Assembly: GCA_041913905.1 (NCBI GenBank)
Contig: JAYSEK010000002.1
Location: forward strand, 124,001-188,000
DNA from: Roseateles_B sp041913905
GTDB lineage: Bacteria > Pseudomonadota > Gammaproteobacteria > Burkholderiales > Burkholderiaceae_C
DNA: 64,000 nucleotides
Direction: 5' to 3'
In this document: piece after piece, positions 40,945-49,334 of the stretch
Layout of the letters: each line of letters starts with the position of its first letter
Numbering within the stretch: position 1 is the first letter of the stretch
The notes under the pieces: generated by a model
What the model saw: the letters and a program-made list of their open reading frames with translations, nothing else
Database searches by the model: none
What the model was told of the DNA's origin: nothing
Program-made: the position numbers and the translations under genes

Positions 40945-42189
40945 ATGACCCTGCCCCTGAATCCCGCCTCCATCCAGCAGCTGGCCCAGCAGTTCGGCAC
41001 GCCGCTATGGATCTATGACGCGCCGACCATCCGCGAGCGCATCGCCGCGCTGAGGTCCTTCGACACCATCCGCTTCGCGCAGAAGTCCTGCTCCAACACC
41101 CACCTGCTGCGCCTGATGCGCGAGCAGGGCGTGAAGGTGGATGCGGTCTCGCGCGGCGAAATCCTCCGCGCCCTGGCCGCGGGCTACCAGCCGGGGACCG
41201 ACGCGCAGGAGATCGTCTTCACCGCCGACCTGCTGGACCGGGCGACGCTGGACACCGTCGTCGAGCACCGCATCCCCGTGAATGCCGGCTCCATCGACAT
41301 GCTGCGCCAGCTGGGCCCGCGCTCGCCAGGCCATCCGGTGTGGCTGCGCGTCAACCCGGGCTTCGGCCATGGCCACAGCAACAAGACCAACACGGGCGGC
41401 GAGCACAGCAAGCACGGCATCTGGCACGCCGAGCTGGGTGCGGCCCTGGCCGAGGTGAAGGCGCAGGGCCTGCAGCTCTACGGCCTGCACATGCACATCG
41501 GCTCCGGCGTCGACTACCGCCATCTGGCCCAGGTCTGCGACGCCATGGTGGACCTGGTCCGGCAGGTGAAGGCGGCAGGCATGGACCTGCACGCGCTGTC
41601 CACCGGCGGCGGTCTTTCCATCCCTTACCGCGAAGGCGAGCCGGTCGTGGACACCGCCCATTACTTCGGGCTCTGGGACGCCGCCCGCCAGCAGGCCGGC
41701 GCCCTGCTGGGCCACGCGCTGCACCTGGAGATCGAGCCGGGCCGCTACCTGGTGGCCGAGTCCGGCAGCCTGATCACCGAGGTGCGCGCCGTCAAGGACG
41801 CGGGCCGCAACCATTTCGTGCTGGTCGACGCCGGCTTCAATGAGCTGATGCGCCCCGCGATGTATGGCGCCTACCATGCCATGAGCCTGGTGCCGCAGGA
41901 CGGCGTCCAGCGCCCCCAGCGGCCCACGGTGGTGGCCGGGCCGCTGTGCGAGTCAGGCGATGTCTTCACCCAGGGCGACGGCGGCGTGGTGCTGCCGCGT
42001 GAGCTGCCTGGCGCGCAGGTGGGGGATCTGCTGGTGATCCATGACACAGGCGCCTACGGTGCGTCTATGTCCAGCAACTACAACTCGCGGCCCCTGTGCG
42101 CCGAGGTTCTGCTGGAGGGCGATGACGCCCGCCTGATCCGCCGGCGTCAGACCCTGGACGAGCTGCTGGCCCTGGAGCAAGGCCTCTGA
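40945..42189 (+). CDS. lysA: Diaminopimelate decarboxylase
   Basis: 414 residues. PLP-dependent enzyme making lysine from meso-diaminopimelate. The PLP Lys is K47 (IRFAQKSCSNTHLLR). Motifs HMHIGSG, LSTGGGLSIPY, and the C-terminal GPLCESGDVF supply the active-site Cys and PLP contacts. The call as DapDC over related ornithine/arginine decarboxylases rests on the divergent lysR. Start: ATG 40945; a GTG three codons earlier is possible. Confidence 0.93.
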   Translation: MTLPLNPASIQQLAQQFGTPLWIYDAPTIRERIAALRSFDTIRFAQKSCSNTHLLRLMREQGVKVDAVSRGEILRALAAGYQPGTDAQEIVFTADLLDRATLDTVVEHRIPVNAGSIDMLRQLGPRSPGHPVWLRVNPGFGHGHSNKTNTGGEHSKHGIWHAELGAALAEVKAQGLQLYGLHMHIGSGVDYRHLAQVCDAMVDLVRQVKAAGMDLHALSTGGGLSIPYREGEPVVDTAHYFGLWDAARQQAGALLGHALHLEIEPGRYLVAESGSLITEVRAVKDAGRNHFVLVDAGFNELMRPAMYGAYHAMSLVPQDGVQRPQRPTVVAGPLCESGDVFTQGDGGVVLPRELPGAQVGDLLVIHDTGAYGASMSSNYNSRPLCAEVLLEGDDARLIRRRQTLDELLALEQGL

Positions 42190-42210
42190 CGGCTTTGTGA
42201 CAGAAATTTT

Positions 42211-42246
42211 CTATCAGTGAACGCACTTGATAGGGTTGTTCAATAG
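42211..42246. promoter_or_regulatory. Candidate OxyR/LysR-type site upstream of ahpC
   Basis: CTATCA-N11-TGATAG (42211–42233) is a perfect inverted repeat with LysR-type spacing; another ATAG follows at 42243. OxyR half-sites are ATAGnt, so OxyR control is plausible, though the four-half-site spacing is not canonical. A second inverted repeat, TTTGAT-aa-ATCAAA, lies 20–35 bp further downstream. Confidence 0.5.
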
Positions 42247-42344
42247 ACGGGGGCAATAGGGGCGATTTGATAAATCAAAGCTAAGGGACCAGGGATGACC
42301 ATAAGATTCAGTCCATCCCAACAACCCAACAGCGGAGATTCCCG

Positions 42345-42908
42345 ATGTCCCTGATCAACACCCAAGTCCAGCCCTTCAAGACCGAAGCCTTCCACAACGG
42401 CAAGTTCGTTGAAGTGACGGAAGCCAGCCTGAAGGGCAAGTGGTCCGTGTTCGTGTTCATGCCGGCCGCCTTCACCTTCAACTGCCCGACCGAGGTTGAA
42501 GACGCCGCCGAGCAATACGCCGAATTCCAGAAGGCCGGTGCAGAGATCTACATCATCACCACCGACACGCACTTCTCGCACAAGGTGTGGCACGAGACCT
42601 CCCCGGCCGTGGGCAAGGCCAAGTTCCCCCTGGTCGGCGACCCCACCCACAAGCTGACCCGCGCCTTTGGCGTGCACATCGAGGAAGAAGGCCTGGCCCT
42701 GCGCGGCACCTTCGTGATCAATCCCGAGGGCGTGATCAAGACCGCCGAAGTGCATGACAACGCCATCGCCCGTGACATGAAGGAAACCCTGCGCAAGCTG
42801 CGTGCGGCCCAGTACGTGGCCAGCCACCCCGGCCAGGTCTGCCCCGCCAAGTGGAACGAAGGCGCCAAGACCCTGACCCCCTCGCTGGATCTCGTCGGCA
42901 AGATCTGA
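42345..42908 (+). CDS. ahpC: Alkyl hydroperoxide reductase C (peroxiredoxin)
   Basis: 187 residues, typical 2-Cys AhpC. The peroxidatic Cys is in FTFNCPTEVED and the resolving Cys in HPGQVCPAKW. It reduces hydrogen peroxide and organic peroxides using AhpF. Upstream dyads fit peroxide-responsive control. It is followed by ahpF after 185 bp that includes a hairpin, a common way to lower ahpF expression relative to ahpC. Confidence 0.97.
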   Translation: MSLINTQVQPFKTEAFHNGKFVEVTEASLKGKWSVFVFMPAAFTFNCPTEVEDAAEQYAEFQKAGAEIYIITTDTHFSHKVWHETSPAVGKAKFPLVGDPTHKLTRAFGVHIEEEGLALRGTFVINPEGVIKTAEVHDNAIARDMKETLRKLRAAQYVASHPGQVCPAKWNEGAKTLTPSLDLVGKI

Positions 42909-42926
42909 CCCCGATGAGCCACCCCC

Positions 42927-42945
42927 GGAGCGCCAGCGGCGCTCC
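42927..42945 (+). promoter_or_regulatory. Hairpin in the ahpC–ahpF gap
   Basis: GGAGCGCC-agc-GGCGCTCC forms an 8-bp stem, itself flanked by CCCCC and GGGGG. No T-run follows. It may stabilise the ahpC mRNA or attenuate read-through. Otherwise 42909–43093 shows no gene. Confidence 0.45.
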
Positions 42946-43093
42946 TCCTCAAGGGGGCGAGCCCGATGGCCCGGCAACGCCGGATCCACGGGCTCCTCTC
43001 GATCAAACCCCTCGAGCCATCCTCAAAGCGCCCTGAGATTCATGGGTGCTTTCAGAGTGGCTTGGATGACCACGACTGAACAAGGAGCACACC

Positions 43094-44671
43094 ATGTTGG
43101 ACGCCGCACTGAAGGAACAACTCCAGGCCTACCTGGAGCGCGTTCGCGAACCCTTCGAGATCGTCGCCTCGCTGGACGACTCGGCCACCGCAGCCGAGAT
43201 GAAGGAGCTGCTGCAGGAAATCGCCGGCATGTGCGACAAGATCCAGCTGCGCCTGGATGGCACTGACGCCCGCAAGCCTTCCTTTGCCCTGCAGCGCCTG
43301 GGTACACGGCAAAGCCTGCCTTTGTCGCTGACGTTTGCCGGCCTGCCTCTGGGCCACGAATTCACCTCGCTGGTGCTGGCCCTGCTGTGGACCGGTGGCC
43401 ATCCGCCCAAGGTCGAGCCCTCGGTGATCGAGCAGATCCAGGCGCTCGACGGCGACTTCAGCTTCGAGGTCTACATGAGCCTGAGCTGCCACAACTGCCC
43501 GGACGTGGTGCAGGCGCTCTCGCTGATGGCCGTGCTCAATCCCAAGGTCAAGACCGTGGTGATCGAGGGCGGCGCCTTCCAGGAGGAGGTCACCCGCCGC
43601 GAGATCATGGCCGTGCCCTCGGTCTACCTGAACGGCCAGCACTTCGGATCGGGCCGCATGACGGTGGAGGAGATCGTCGCCAAGCTGGACAGCGGCGCAG
43701 CCATCCGCGATGCGGCCAAGCTCAATGCCAAGGCGCCTTACGAGGTGCTGATCGTCGGTGGCGGCCCCGCCGGTGCGGCCGCGGCCGTGTATGCCGCGCG
43801 CAAGGGCATCCGCGTGGGCGTGGCGGCCGAGCGCTTTGGCGGTCAGGTGAACGACACGCTGGCCATCGAGAACTACATCTCGGTGCTCGAAACCGATGGC
43901 CCCAAGTTCGCGATGGCGCTCGAAGCGCATGTGAAGGCCTATGACGTCGACATCATGAACCTCCAGCGGGCCGAGAAGCTGGTCCCTGCCGCGCAGCCCG
44001 GCGGCCTGATCGAGGTGCAGCTGGCCAATGGTGCGGTGCTCAAGAGCCGCAGCGTCATCCTCTCCACCGGCGCGCGCTGGCGCAACATCAACGTGCCCGG
44101 CGAGGCCGAGTACAAGAACAAGGGCGTGGCCTACTGCCCGCACTGCGACGGCCCGCTGTTCAAGGGCAAGCGCGTGGCGGTGATCGGCGGCGGCAACTCC
44201 GGGGTGGAGGCAGCGATCGACCTGGCCGGCATCGTGTCCCATGTGACGCTGCTGGAGTTCGCCGACCAGCTGCGCGCCGATGCCGTGCTGGTGGACAAGC
44301 TCAAGAGCCTGCCCAACGTCAGCATCCACACCCAGGCGCAGACGACGGAGCTGACGGGTGACGGCAGCCGGCTCAACGGCATCCGCTACACCGACCGCGC
44401 GACCGGCGCGAACCACCATGTCGAGCTGGAAGGCGTGTTCGTTCAGATCGGCCTCGTGCCCAACACCGAATGGCTCAAGGGCACGGTGGAGCTGAGCAGG
44501 TTCGGCGAGATCATGGTGGACACGCATGGGCGGACCTCGGTGCCGGGTGTCTTTGCCGCAGGCGACGCCACGACCGTGCCCTTCAAGCAGATCGTGATCG
44601 CAGCCGGGGACGGCGCCAAGGCGGCATTGGGCGCCTTCGACTACCTGATCCGCACGCCGGCAGCGGCCTGA
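43094..44671 (+). CDS. ahpF: Alkyl hydroperoxide reductase subunit F
   Basis: 525 residues. Two N-terminal thioredoxin-like repeats carry the CxxC SCHNCPD; the C-terminal half is a thioredoxin-reductase-like flavoprotein with GGGPAGAAAAVYAARKG (FAD), GGGNSGVEAAIDLAG (NAD(P)H) and the active disulfide YCPHCDGP. AhpF transfers electrons from NADH to AhpC. A good AAGGAG precedes the ATG. An overlapping reverse reading is only a shadow. Confidence 0.97.
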   Translation: MLDAALKEQLQAYLERVREPFEIVASLDDSATAAEMKELLQEIAGMCDKIQLRLDGTDARKPSFALQRLGTRQSLPLSLTFAGLPLGHEFTSLVLALLWTGGHPPKVEPSVIEQIQALDGDFSFEVYMSLSCHNCPDVVQALSLMAVLNPKVKTVVIEGGAFQEEVTRREIMAVPSVYLNGQHFGSGRMTVEEIVAKLDSGAAIRDAAKLNAKAPYEVLIVGGGPAGAAAAVYAARKGIRVGVAAERFGGQVNDTLAIENYISVLETDGPKFAMALEAHVKAYDVDIMNLQRAEKLVPAAQPGGLIEVQLANGAVLKSRSVILSTGARWRNINVPGEAEYKNKGVAYCPHCDGPLFKGKRVAVIGGGNSGVEAAIDLAGIVSHVTLLEFADQLRADAVLVDKLKSLPNVSIHTQAQTTELTGDGSRLNGIRYTDRATGANHHVELEGVFVQIGLVPNTEWLKGTVELSRFGEIMVDTHGRTSVPGVFAAGDATTVPFKQIVIAAGDGAKAALGAFDYLIRTPAAA

Positions 44672-44676
44672 GCCAG

Positions 44677-44709
44677 GGTCCAGGGTCAGGCCTTGCGCGG
44701 CCCTGGACC
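44677..44709 (+). terminator. Hairpin after ahpF, overlapping the next promoter
   Basis: GGTCCAGGG and CCCTGGACC form a perfect 9-bp stem with a 15-nt loop, directly before a TACACT -10-like box. It has no T-run; it may be a terminator or an operator-like dyad of the AraC gene. Confidence 0.4.
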
Positions 44710-44715
44710 TACACT
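44710..44715 (+). promoter_or_regulatory. -10-like box (TACACT) of a probable leaderless promoter
   Basis: TACACT ends 7 nt before ATG 44723 and there is no Shine-Dalgarno. The -35 is weak. Confidence 0.4.
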
Positions 44716-44722
44716 GCCGCGC

Positions 44723-45676
44723 ATGGCGAACGCAGCGGCCCATGCAGCCTCCACGGCCGGCACCGGTCGGCAGAACCATGCCCAGCGCATGCACGCGGTG
44801 CTGCGCCACATTGACGCTCACCTGGACCAGTCGCTCACCCTGGGCGAGCTGGCCGCGGTGGCGAGTTTCTCGCCCTACCATTTCCATCGCCTGTTCACTG
44901 CCTGGATGGCGGGCGAGACTCCCGGGAGCTACATCCGCCAGCGCCGGGTGCAACTCGGCGCGCACCGGCTTTTGACCCAGCCGGACCTGCCCATCCTGCA
45001 GGTGGCGCTGACCGTGGGCTTCGGCTCGGGCGAGGCCTTCGCCCGGGCCTTCAAGCAGCGCTTCGGGCAGAGCCCCACGGCCTGGCGCCAGGACTTTCTG
45101 GCCAATCGCAATCCGGATCAGGTGCTTCGCAATCTGGATCAGGCGCCGCCGCAGCAGCCTGACCAGAATGCGCCCATGACGCATCACGCTCCCAGCTTCG
45201 ACCTTGACCAGGTGTGCCTGATCGAGCGTCCCGACACCCGCATCGCTTACCTGCGCCATGAGGGGCCGCTGGGCCTGGCCGTCCAGCACTTCTGGCACGC
45301 CGAGGTCCAGCCCTGGCTGCGCCGGCTGGGCTGGCCGCCGCAGGCGCAATACGGCATCAGCCACGATGATCCGGTCGTGAGCGACCCCGAGCGCTGCCGC
45401 TACGATGCCGCCGTCGACGTGCCGCCCGGCCTCCCGGTGCCGTCCGGCATCTTCACCGCGCGGCTGCCCGGTGGCCGTTACGCGGCGCTGCCCTTCCATG
45501 GCCGCGCCGAGCACATCGGCCATGCCTGGTCGGCGCTGTTGCGAGACTGGCTGCCCGACAGCGGCTGGCAGCTGGACTACCGCCCCTGCTTCGAGTGCTA
45601 CCCGGTGGACAGCCGCGTCGATCCCGACACGGGCGTTTTCGGCTGCGACATCTGCATCCCGGTGGCCGTCGCATGA
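44723..45676 (+). CDS. AraC-family regulator with GyrI-like effector domain
   Basis: 317 residues. Two AraC helix-turn-helices lie at the N-terminus (SLTLGELAAVASFSPYHFHR, then ILQVALTVGFGSGEAFARAF). A C-terminal GyrI-like/effector domain follows (ETRIAYLRHEGPLG-type: DTRIAYLRHEGPLGLAVQHF, PCFECYPVDSRVDPDTGVFG). This layout is the SoxS/Rob or DNA-gyrase-inhibitor-like regulator class that binds small or amphiphilic ligands. Its TGA overlaps the next start, so it may control or be coexpressed with the hydrolase. Confidence 0.9.
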   Translation: MANAAAHAASTAGTGRQNHAQRMHAVLRHIDAHLDQSLTLGELAAVASFSPYHFHRLFTAWMAGETPGSYIRQRRVQLGAHRLLTQPDLPILQVALTVGFGSGEAFARAFKQRFGQSPTAWRQDFLANRNPDQVLRNLDQAPPQQPDQNAPMTHHAPSFDLDQVCLIERPDTRIAYLRHEGPLGLAVQHFWHAEVQPWLRRLGWPPQAQYGISHDDPVVSDPERCRYDAAVDVPPGLPVPSGIFTARLPGGRYAALPFHGRAEHIGHAWSALLRDWLPDSGWQLDYRPCFECYPVDSRVDPDTGVFGCDICIPVAVA

Positions 45677-46791
45677 GCCCGCAAGGCCGGGGAGGGCGGG
45701 CCCGGATCGTCGGCTGGGTCGGGATCCTGATCCTGGGCCTCGGCCTGCCGGCCCGCGCCGCCAGCGATGGGGAGCATCCCGTCGGCTTCTTCCAGCGCGA
45801 CTGGGTGGACACGCAGCGCACGGCTTTCGGCAGCCGGATGCCGCGGCCGCTGCCTGTGACGCTGTGGTATCCGGCCCAGCCGGGCAGCCAGGAGCGTGCC
45901 GTGCCCCTGGGGCCCTTCGAGCCGCTGAGTCTGGCACCCGGTGCGGCACCGGCAGCAGGGCGGCGGCCGCTGCTGCTGCTGTCGCATGGCACCGGGGGCA
46001 GTGCCCTGTCCCTGGGCTGGCTGGCACGCGGACTGGCGGCGCAGGGCTATCTGGTCGCCGGCGTCGATCACCACGGCAATACCGCCGCCCGGCCTCCCTA
46101 CCTGGCCGAAGGCTTTCTGATGCCCTGGGAGCGGGCGCGCGATCTGCGGGTCTTGCTGGACCAGCTGCTGGCGGATCCCCAATGGGCGCCGCACATCGAC
46201 AGCCAGCGCATCGGTGCGATCGGCTTTTCCATCGGCGGCTACACCGTGCTGGCGAGCCTGGGCGTGCGCCTGTCGCCGGAGCGAGTGCTCGCGCAATGGA
46301 AGGACTGTCTCGCCGGCAGGCCCTGCCCACTGCCGCCGGAGCTGGATGAGTTGCGCCAGGGGCGCAGCGCGTCCGACTGGCTGGCCGAACAGCCCCGCCT
46401 GCTGCAGCAACTGCTGGCGAGCCGCGGCAGCGGGGCCGATCTGCGCGACGAGCGCATCAGGGCCGGCCTGGTGATGGCGCCGGTGCTGGGCAGGCTCATG
46501 GACCCGGCCAGTCTGCCGCGGCTGGACCGCCCGCTCCACCTGATCGTCACCGACCACGACGAGCAGGCACCGCCCCAGGACACGGCTGCCCTGGTGGCCC
46601 GGCAGGCCCGGGCGGCCAGCTGGCATGAGCTGACCGGCTTCGGCCACTACGCCTTTCTGGCTGTCTGCACGGCCCGGGCCCAGGCGGTCATCCCGGCCTT
46701 GTGCGCCGACGCGCCGGGACGGCCGCGCCAGCGTCTCCACCAGCAGGTGCTGGAAGACGCGAAGGCCTTCTTCCAGCGCACGCTGCCCTGA
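45673..46791 (+). CDS. Secreted alpha/beta hydrolase (PAF-acetylhydrolase/dienelactone-like)
   Basis: 372 residues. A signal peptide ends near residue 29 (GLGLPARAAS). The fold includes LLLSHGTGGS, the nucleophile motif GFSIGG (S186), TDHDEQ and the catalytic His in GFGHYAFL. Related proteins hydrolyse short esters or phospholipid acetyl groups. The start overlaps the AraC-type stop by four bases (ATGA), so it is in an operon with that regulator. Substrate unknown. Confidence 0.85.
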   Translation: MSPQGRGGRARIVGWVGILILGLGLPARAASDGEHPVGFFQRDWVDTQRTAFGSRMPRPLPVTLWYPAQPGSQERAVPLGPFEPLSLAPGAAPAAGRRPLLLLSHGTGGSALSLGWLARGLAAQGYLVAGVDHHGNTAARPPYLAEGFLMPWERARDLRVLLDQLLADPQWAPHIDSQRIGAIGFSIGGYTVLASLGVRLSPERVLAQWKDCLAGRPCPLPPELDELRQGRSASDWLAEQPRLLQQLLASRGSGADLRDERIRAGLVMAPVLGRLMDPASLPRLDRPLHLIVTDHDEQAPPQDTAALVARQARAASWHELTGFGHYAFLAVCTARAQAVIPALCADAPGRPRQRLHQQVLEDAKAFFQRTLP

Positions 46792-46848
46792 GCCCCAGAC
46801 TTGTCACGCCATGCCAGCCCACGGTGGCAACGGCGCCTCCCTGTAGGC

Positions 46849-47742
46849 CTAGAGCGCGACCCCGGACTGGCGGCTGCGCCACCAACCCTCGGCGCTGTAG
46901 ACGGCCAGCGCGGCCCAGATCAGGCCGAAGCCCAGCACCCGCGCGGCGGAGAAGGGCTCGTGGTAAAGCCACACGCCCAGGATGAACTGGATGCTGGGCG
47001 AGATGTACTGCAGCAGGCCCAGCGTGGCCATCGGAATGCGGCGCGCGCCGGCGGCGAAGAGCAGCAGCGGCGCCGCCGTCAACGGGCCGGCCAGCAGCAA
47101 GAGGCCGATCAGCCCGGCATCGCCGCTGTTGAGCGCGCTGTGACCCTGATGGCCCCACCAGGCCAGCGCGCCGATGGCGACGGGGGCGACGACCAGGCAT
47201 TCCAGCACCAGCCCCTCCAGCGCACCCAGCACGGCGATCTTGCGCAGCAGTCCGTAGACGCCGAAGCTGCCCGCCAGGATCAGGGCCACCCAGGGCAGGC
47301 GTCCGGTCTGCAGGGTCAGCCACAGCACGCCGGCGGCCGCCAGGCCCACCGCCAGCCATTGCGCCGGCCGCGGCCGCTCATGCAGAAAGAAGAAGCCCAG
47401 GGCCACGTTGACCAGGGGGTTGATGAAATAGCCCAGGCTGGCGTCCAGCACGTGGTCGTGCTGCACGGCCCAGACATAGGTCAGCCAGTTGGCCGACAGC
47501 AGCAGGGCCGAGGCCGTGAAGGCCAGCAGCACCTTGGGGCTGCGCAGCACCGGACCCAGCCAGGCCCAGCGGCGCATGAAGCTCAGGACCACCACCATCA
47601 GCAGCAGGCACCAGACGATGCGGTGCGCCACCACTTCCATGGACGGCACGCCGGCCAGGTGCTTGAAATACAGCGGGAACAGGCCCCACATGGCGTAGGC
47701 GAGGGCGGCGCTGATTACGCCGTGGCGCAGGGAAGCGGTCAT
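46849..47742 (-). CDS. rarD: RarD-type EamA permease
   Basis: 297 residues, ten hydrophobic segments. The RarD signature is seen in AYAMWGLFPLYFKHLAGVPS, VVAHRIVWCLLLMVV and the ALSANWLTYVWAVQHDHVLD-like ASALLLSANWLTYVWAVQHD. RarD proteins in proteobacteria are annotated as chloramphenicol-sensitive or EamA permeases; transport substrate unproven. It converges with the hydrolase gene. Confidence 0.9.
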   Translation of the reverse strand: MTASLRHGVISAALAYAMWGLFPLYFKHLAGVPSMEVVAHRIVWCLLLMVVVLSFMRRWAWLGPVLRSPKVLLAFTASALLLSANWLTYVWAVQHDHVLDASLGYFINPLVNVALGFFFLHERPRPAQWLAVGLAAAGVLWLTLQTGRLPWVALILAGSFGVYGLLRKIAVLGALEGLVLECLVVAPVAIGALAWWGHQGHSALNSGDAGLIGLLLLAGPLTAAPLLLFAAGARRIPMATLGLLQYISPSIQFILGVWLYHEPFSAARVLGFGLIWAALAVYSAEGWWRSRQSGVAL

Positions 47743-47905
47743 GAGGGGCGGGTGTTGTACGGCTTGGGGAGCGGCATTGTCGCGGGCCCGGCGCTGCTTG
47801 TCCTGCCCGGGGTCTCTGTCCGGTTTGCCCAGGCTCGCCCGGTGACCAAAGTCACGGCGGGTAAGTCCGCTTCGGGCGCGCCCGCCTTCGCGGCTTAATG
47901 CGTGC

Positions 47906-48175
47906 ATGCCGCGCATCGTCTTCACGCCCCAGCTGAGGCGCTTCATCGAGGCGCCCGAGTACGAGGCCTCGGCCCTGGCCCTGCGCGACGCGCTGGAGCA
48001 GGCTTTTGCCGAGCATCCCCTGCTGCGCGGCTATGTGCTGGATGATCAGGGCCACCTGCGGGCCAATGTGGTGATCTATGTCGACGGCCGCGTGGTCCAC
48101 GAGCGCCAGCGCCTGGACCAGGCCCTGCGGCCCGATGCCGTCATCCACGTGCTGCAGGCGCTGTCCGGCGGCTGA
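47906..48175 (+). CDS. ThiS/MoaD-family ubiquitin-like protein
   Basis: 89 residues of beta-grasp type ending in Gly-Gly (VLQALSGG), as in sulfur carriers ThiS and MoaD and in ubiquitin-like conjugates. RYVRANVVIYVDG-like and the HVLQALSGG end are visible; no E1 (ThiF/MoeB) gene is adjacent. It stands 34 bp before the BNR-propeller gene. CTTAAT lies 6 nt before ATG 47906, without Shine-Dalgarno. Function unknown. Confidence 0.75.
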   Translation: MPRIVFTPQLRRFIEAPEYEASALALRDALEQAFAEHPLLRGYVLDDQGHLRANVVIYVDGRVVHERQRLDQALRPDAVIHVLQALSGG

Positions 48176-48209
48176 TCCTGCAGCCCGCGTCTTCAACAAG
48201 GAGCCGAGC

Positions 48210-49298
48210 ATGAGTCTGCAAGCCTGGGTGGCCACCCGCAAAGGCCTCTTTGAACTGCAACACGAGGGCGCCCGCGGCTGGCGCGTCGCCGGCATCAGCT
48301 TCCTGGGCGATCCGGTCAGCATGGTGCTGCCTCGGGGGGCGGGAGCGTCCGGCGAGCGCATGTTGGCAGGTCTGAACCTGGGGCATTTCGGCGTCAAGCT
48401 GCAGGCTTCGGACGATGGGGGCAAGACCTGGCACGAGTTGCCGGCCCCGTCCTACCCGGCGCAACCGGAAGGCGCGCCCGGCCCGGCCTGGAAGCTGGTG
48501 CAGATCTGGTCACTGGAGCGCGACGCGCACGCCCTCTGGTGCGGCAGCAACCCCGGCGGTCTGTTCCGCAGCGGGGACGGCGGCGCCAGCTGGGCGCTGC
48601 AACACGGGCTCTGGGACCGACCTGAACGGCCCGAATGGTTCGGCGGCGGCTACGACAGCCCGGGCATCCATTCCATCTGCCCGCATCCGCAGTCGCCGGA
48701 CGAACTCCTGCTGGGCATCAGCTGCGGCGGCGTCTGGCGTACGACCGACGCTGCCCGGAGCTGGGAGCTGCTGGGCGAGGGCCTGGTGGCGGAGTACATG
48801 CCACCGGAGCTGCAGGGCTCGCTGAACGCGCAGGACCCGCATCGCATCGTTCGCTGCGCGGCGCAGCCCGAGGTGCTGTGGTGCCAGCATCACTGCGGCA
48901 TCTGGCGCAGCAGCGACAACGGCCGGCTCTGGCAGCGCCTGCAGGGGCCGGTGTCCAGCTTCGGCTTTGCGGTGGCGGCGCATCCGGCCGATCCCGGCAC
49001 GGCCTGGTTCGTGCCGGCCGTCAAGGACCAGTGCCGGGTGCCCGTCGATGGCGCTCTTTGCGTGCAGCGTACCCGCGACGGCGGCCAGAGCTTCGAGGTG
49101 CTGCGCGACGGTCTGCCGCAGCAGGGCTGCTACGACCTGGTCTACCGCCACGGCCTGGCTGTCGATGCCAGCGGGCGGCACCTGCTGATGGGCAGCACCA
49201 CGGGCGGCCTGTGGGCCAGCGACGACGGTGGCGACCATTGGCAAGACCTGACCCTGCGCCTGCCGCCCATCTATGCCGTCCGGTTCGAAGGCGGCTGA
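48210..49298 (+). CDS. BNR/YCF48-like beta-propeller protein
   Basis: 362 residues with repeated Asp-box-like motifs (SDDGGKTWHEL, SGDGGASWALQ, SSDNGRLWQRL, TRDGGQSFEVL, SDDGGDHWQDL), giving about six propeller blades. It resembles exo-alpha-sialidase/WD40-YVTN-like proteins but has no obvious signal peptide, so it is probably cytoplasmic and not a secreted sialidase. Good AAGGAG before ATG 48210. Likely cotranscribed with the ThiS/MoaD-like gene. Confidence 0.82.
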   Translation: MSLQAWVATRKGLFELQHEGARGWRVAGISFLGDPVSMVLPRGAGASGERMLAGLNLGHFGVKLQASDDGGKTWHELPAPSYPAQPEGAPGPAWKLVQIWSLERDAHALWCGSNPGGLFRSGDGGASWALQHGLWDRPERPEWFGGGYDSPGIHSICPHPQSPDELLLGISCGGVWRTTDAARSWELLGEGLVAEYMPPELQGSLNAQDPHRIVRCAAQPEVLWCQHHCGIWRSSDNGRLWQRLQGPVSSFGFAVAAHPADPGTAWFVPAVKDQCRVPVDGALCVQRTRDGGQSFEVLRDGLPQQGCYDLVYRHGLAVDASGRHLLMGSTTGGLWASDDGGDHWQDLTLRLPPIYAVRFEGG

Positions 49299-49334
49299 GC
49301 CGCCTGTGCCCGATTCCTCAAACCCCTTTTGACG

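Noticed and set aside
42211..42246. A canonical four-half-site OxyR box
   Set aside because: Half-sites are present but the spacing is not the standard pattern; kept only as a candidate LysR-type site.
43052..46330. A 1092-residue reading antisense to ahpF and the AraC gene
   Set aside because: Same reason: it is a shadow over three well-supported genes.
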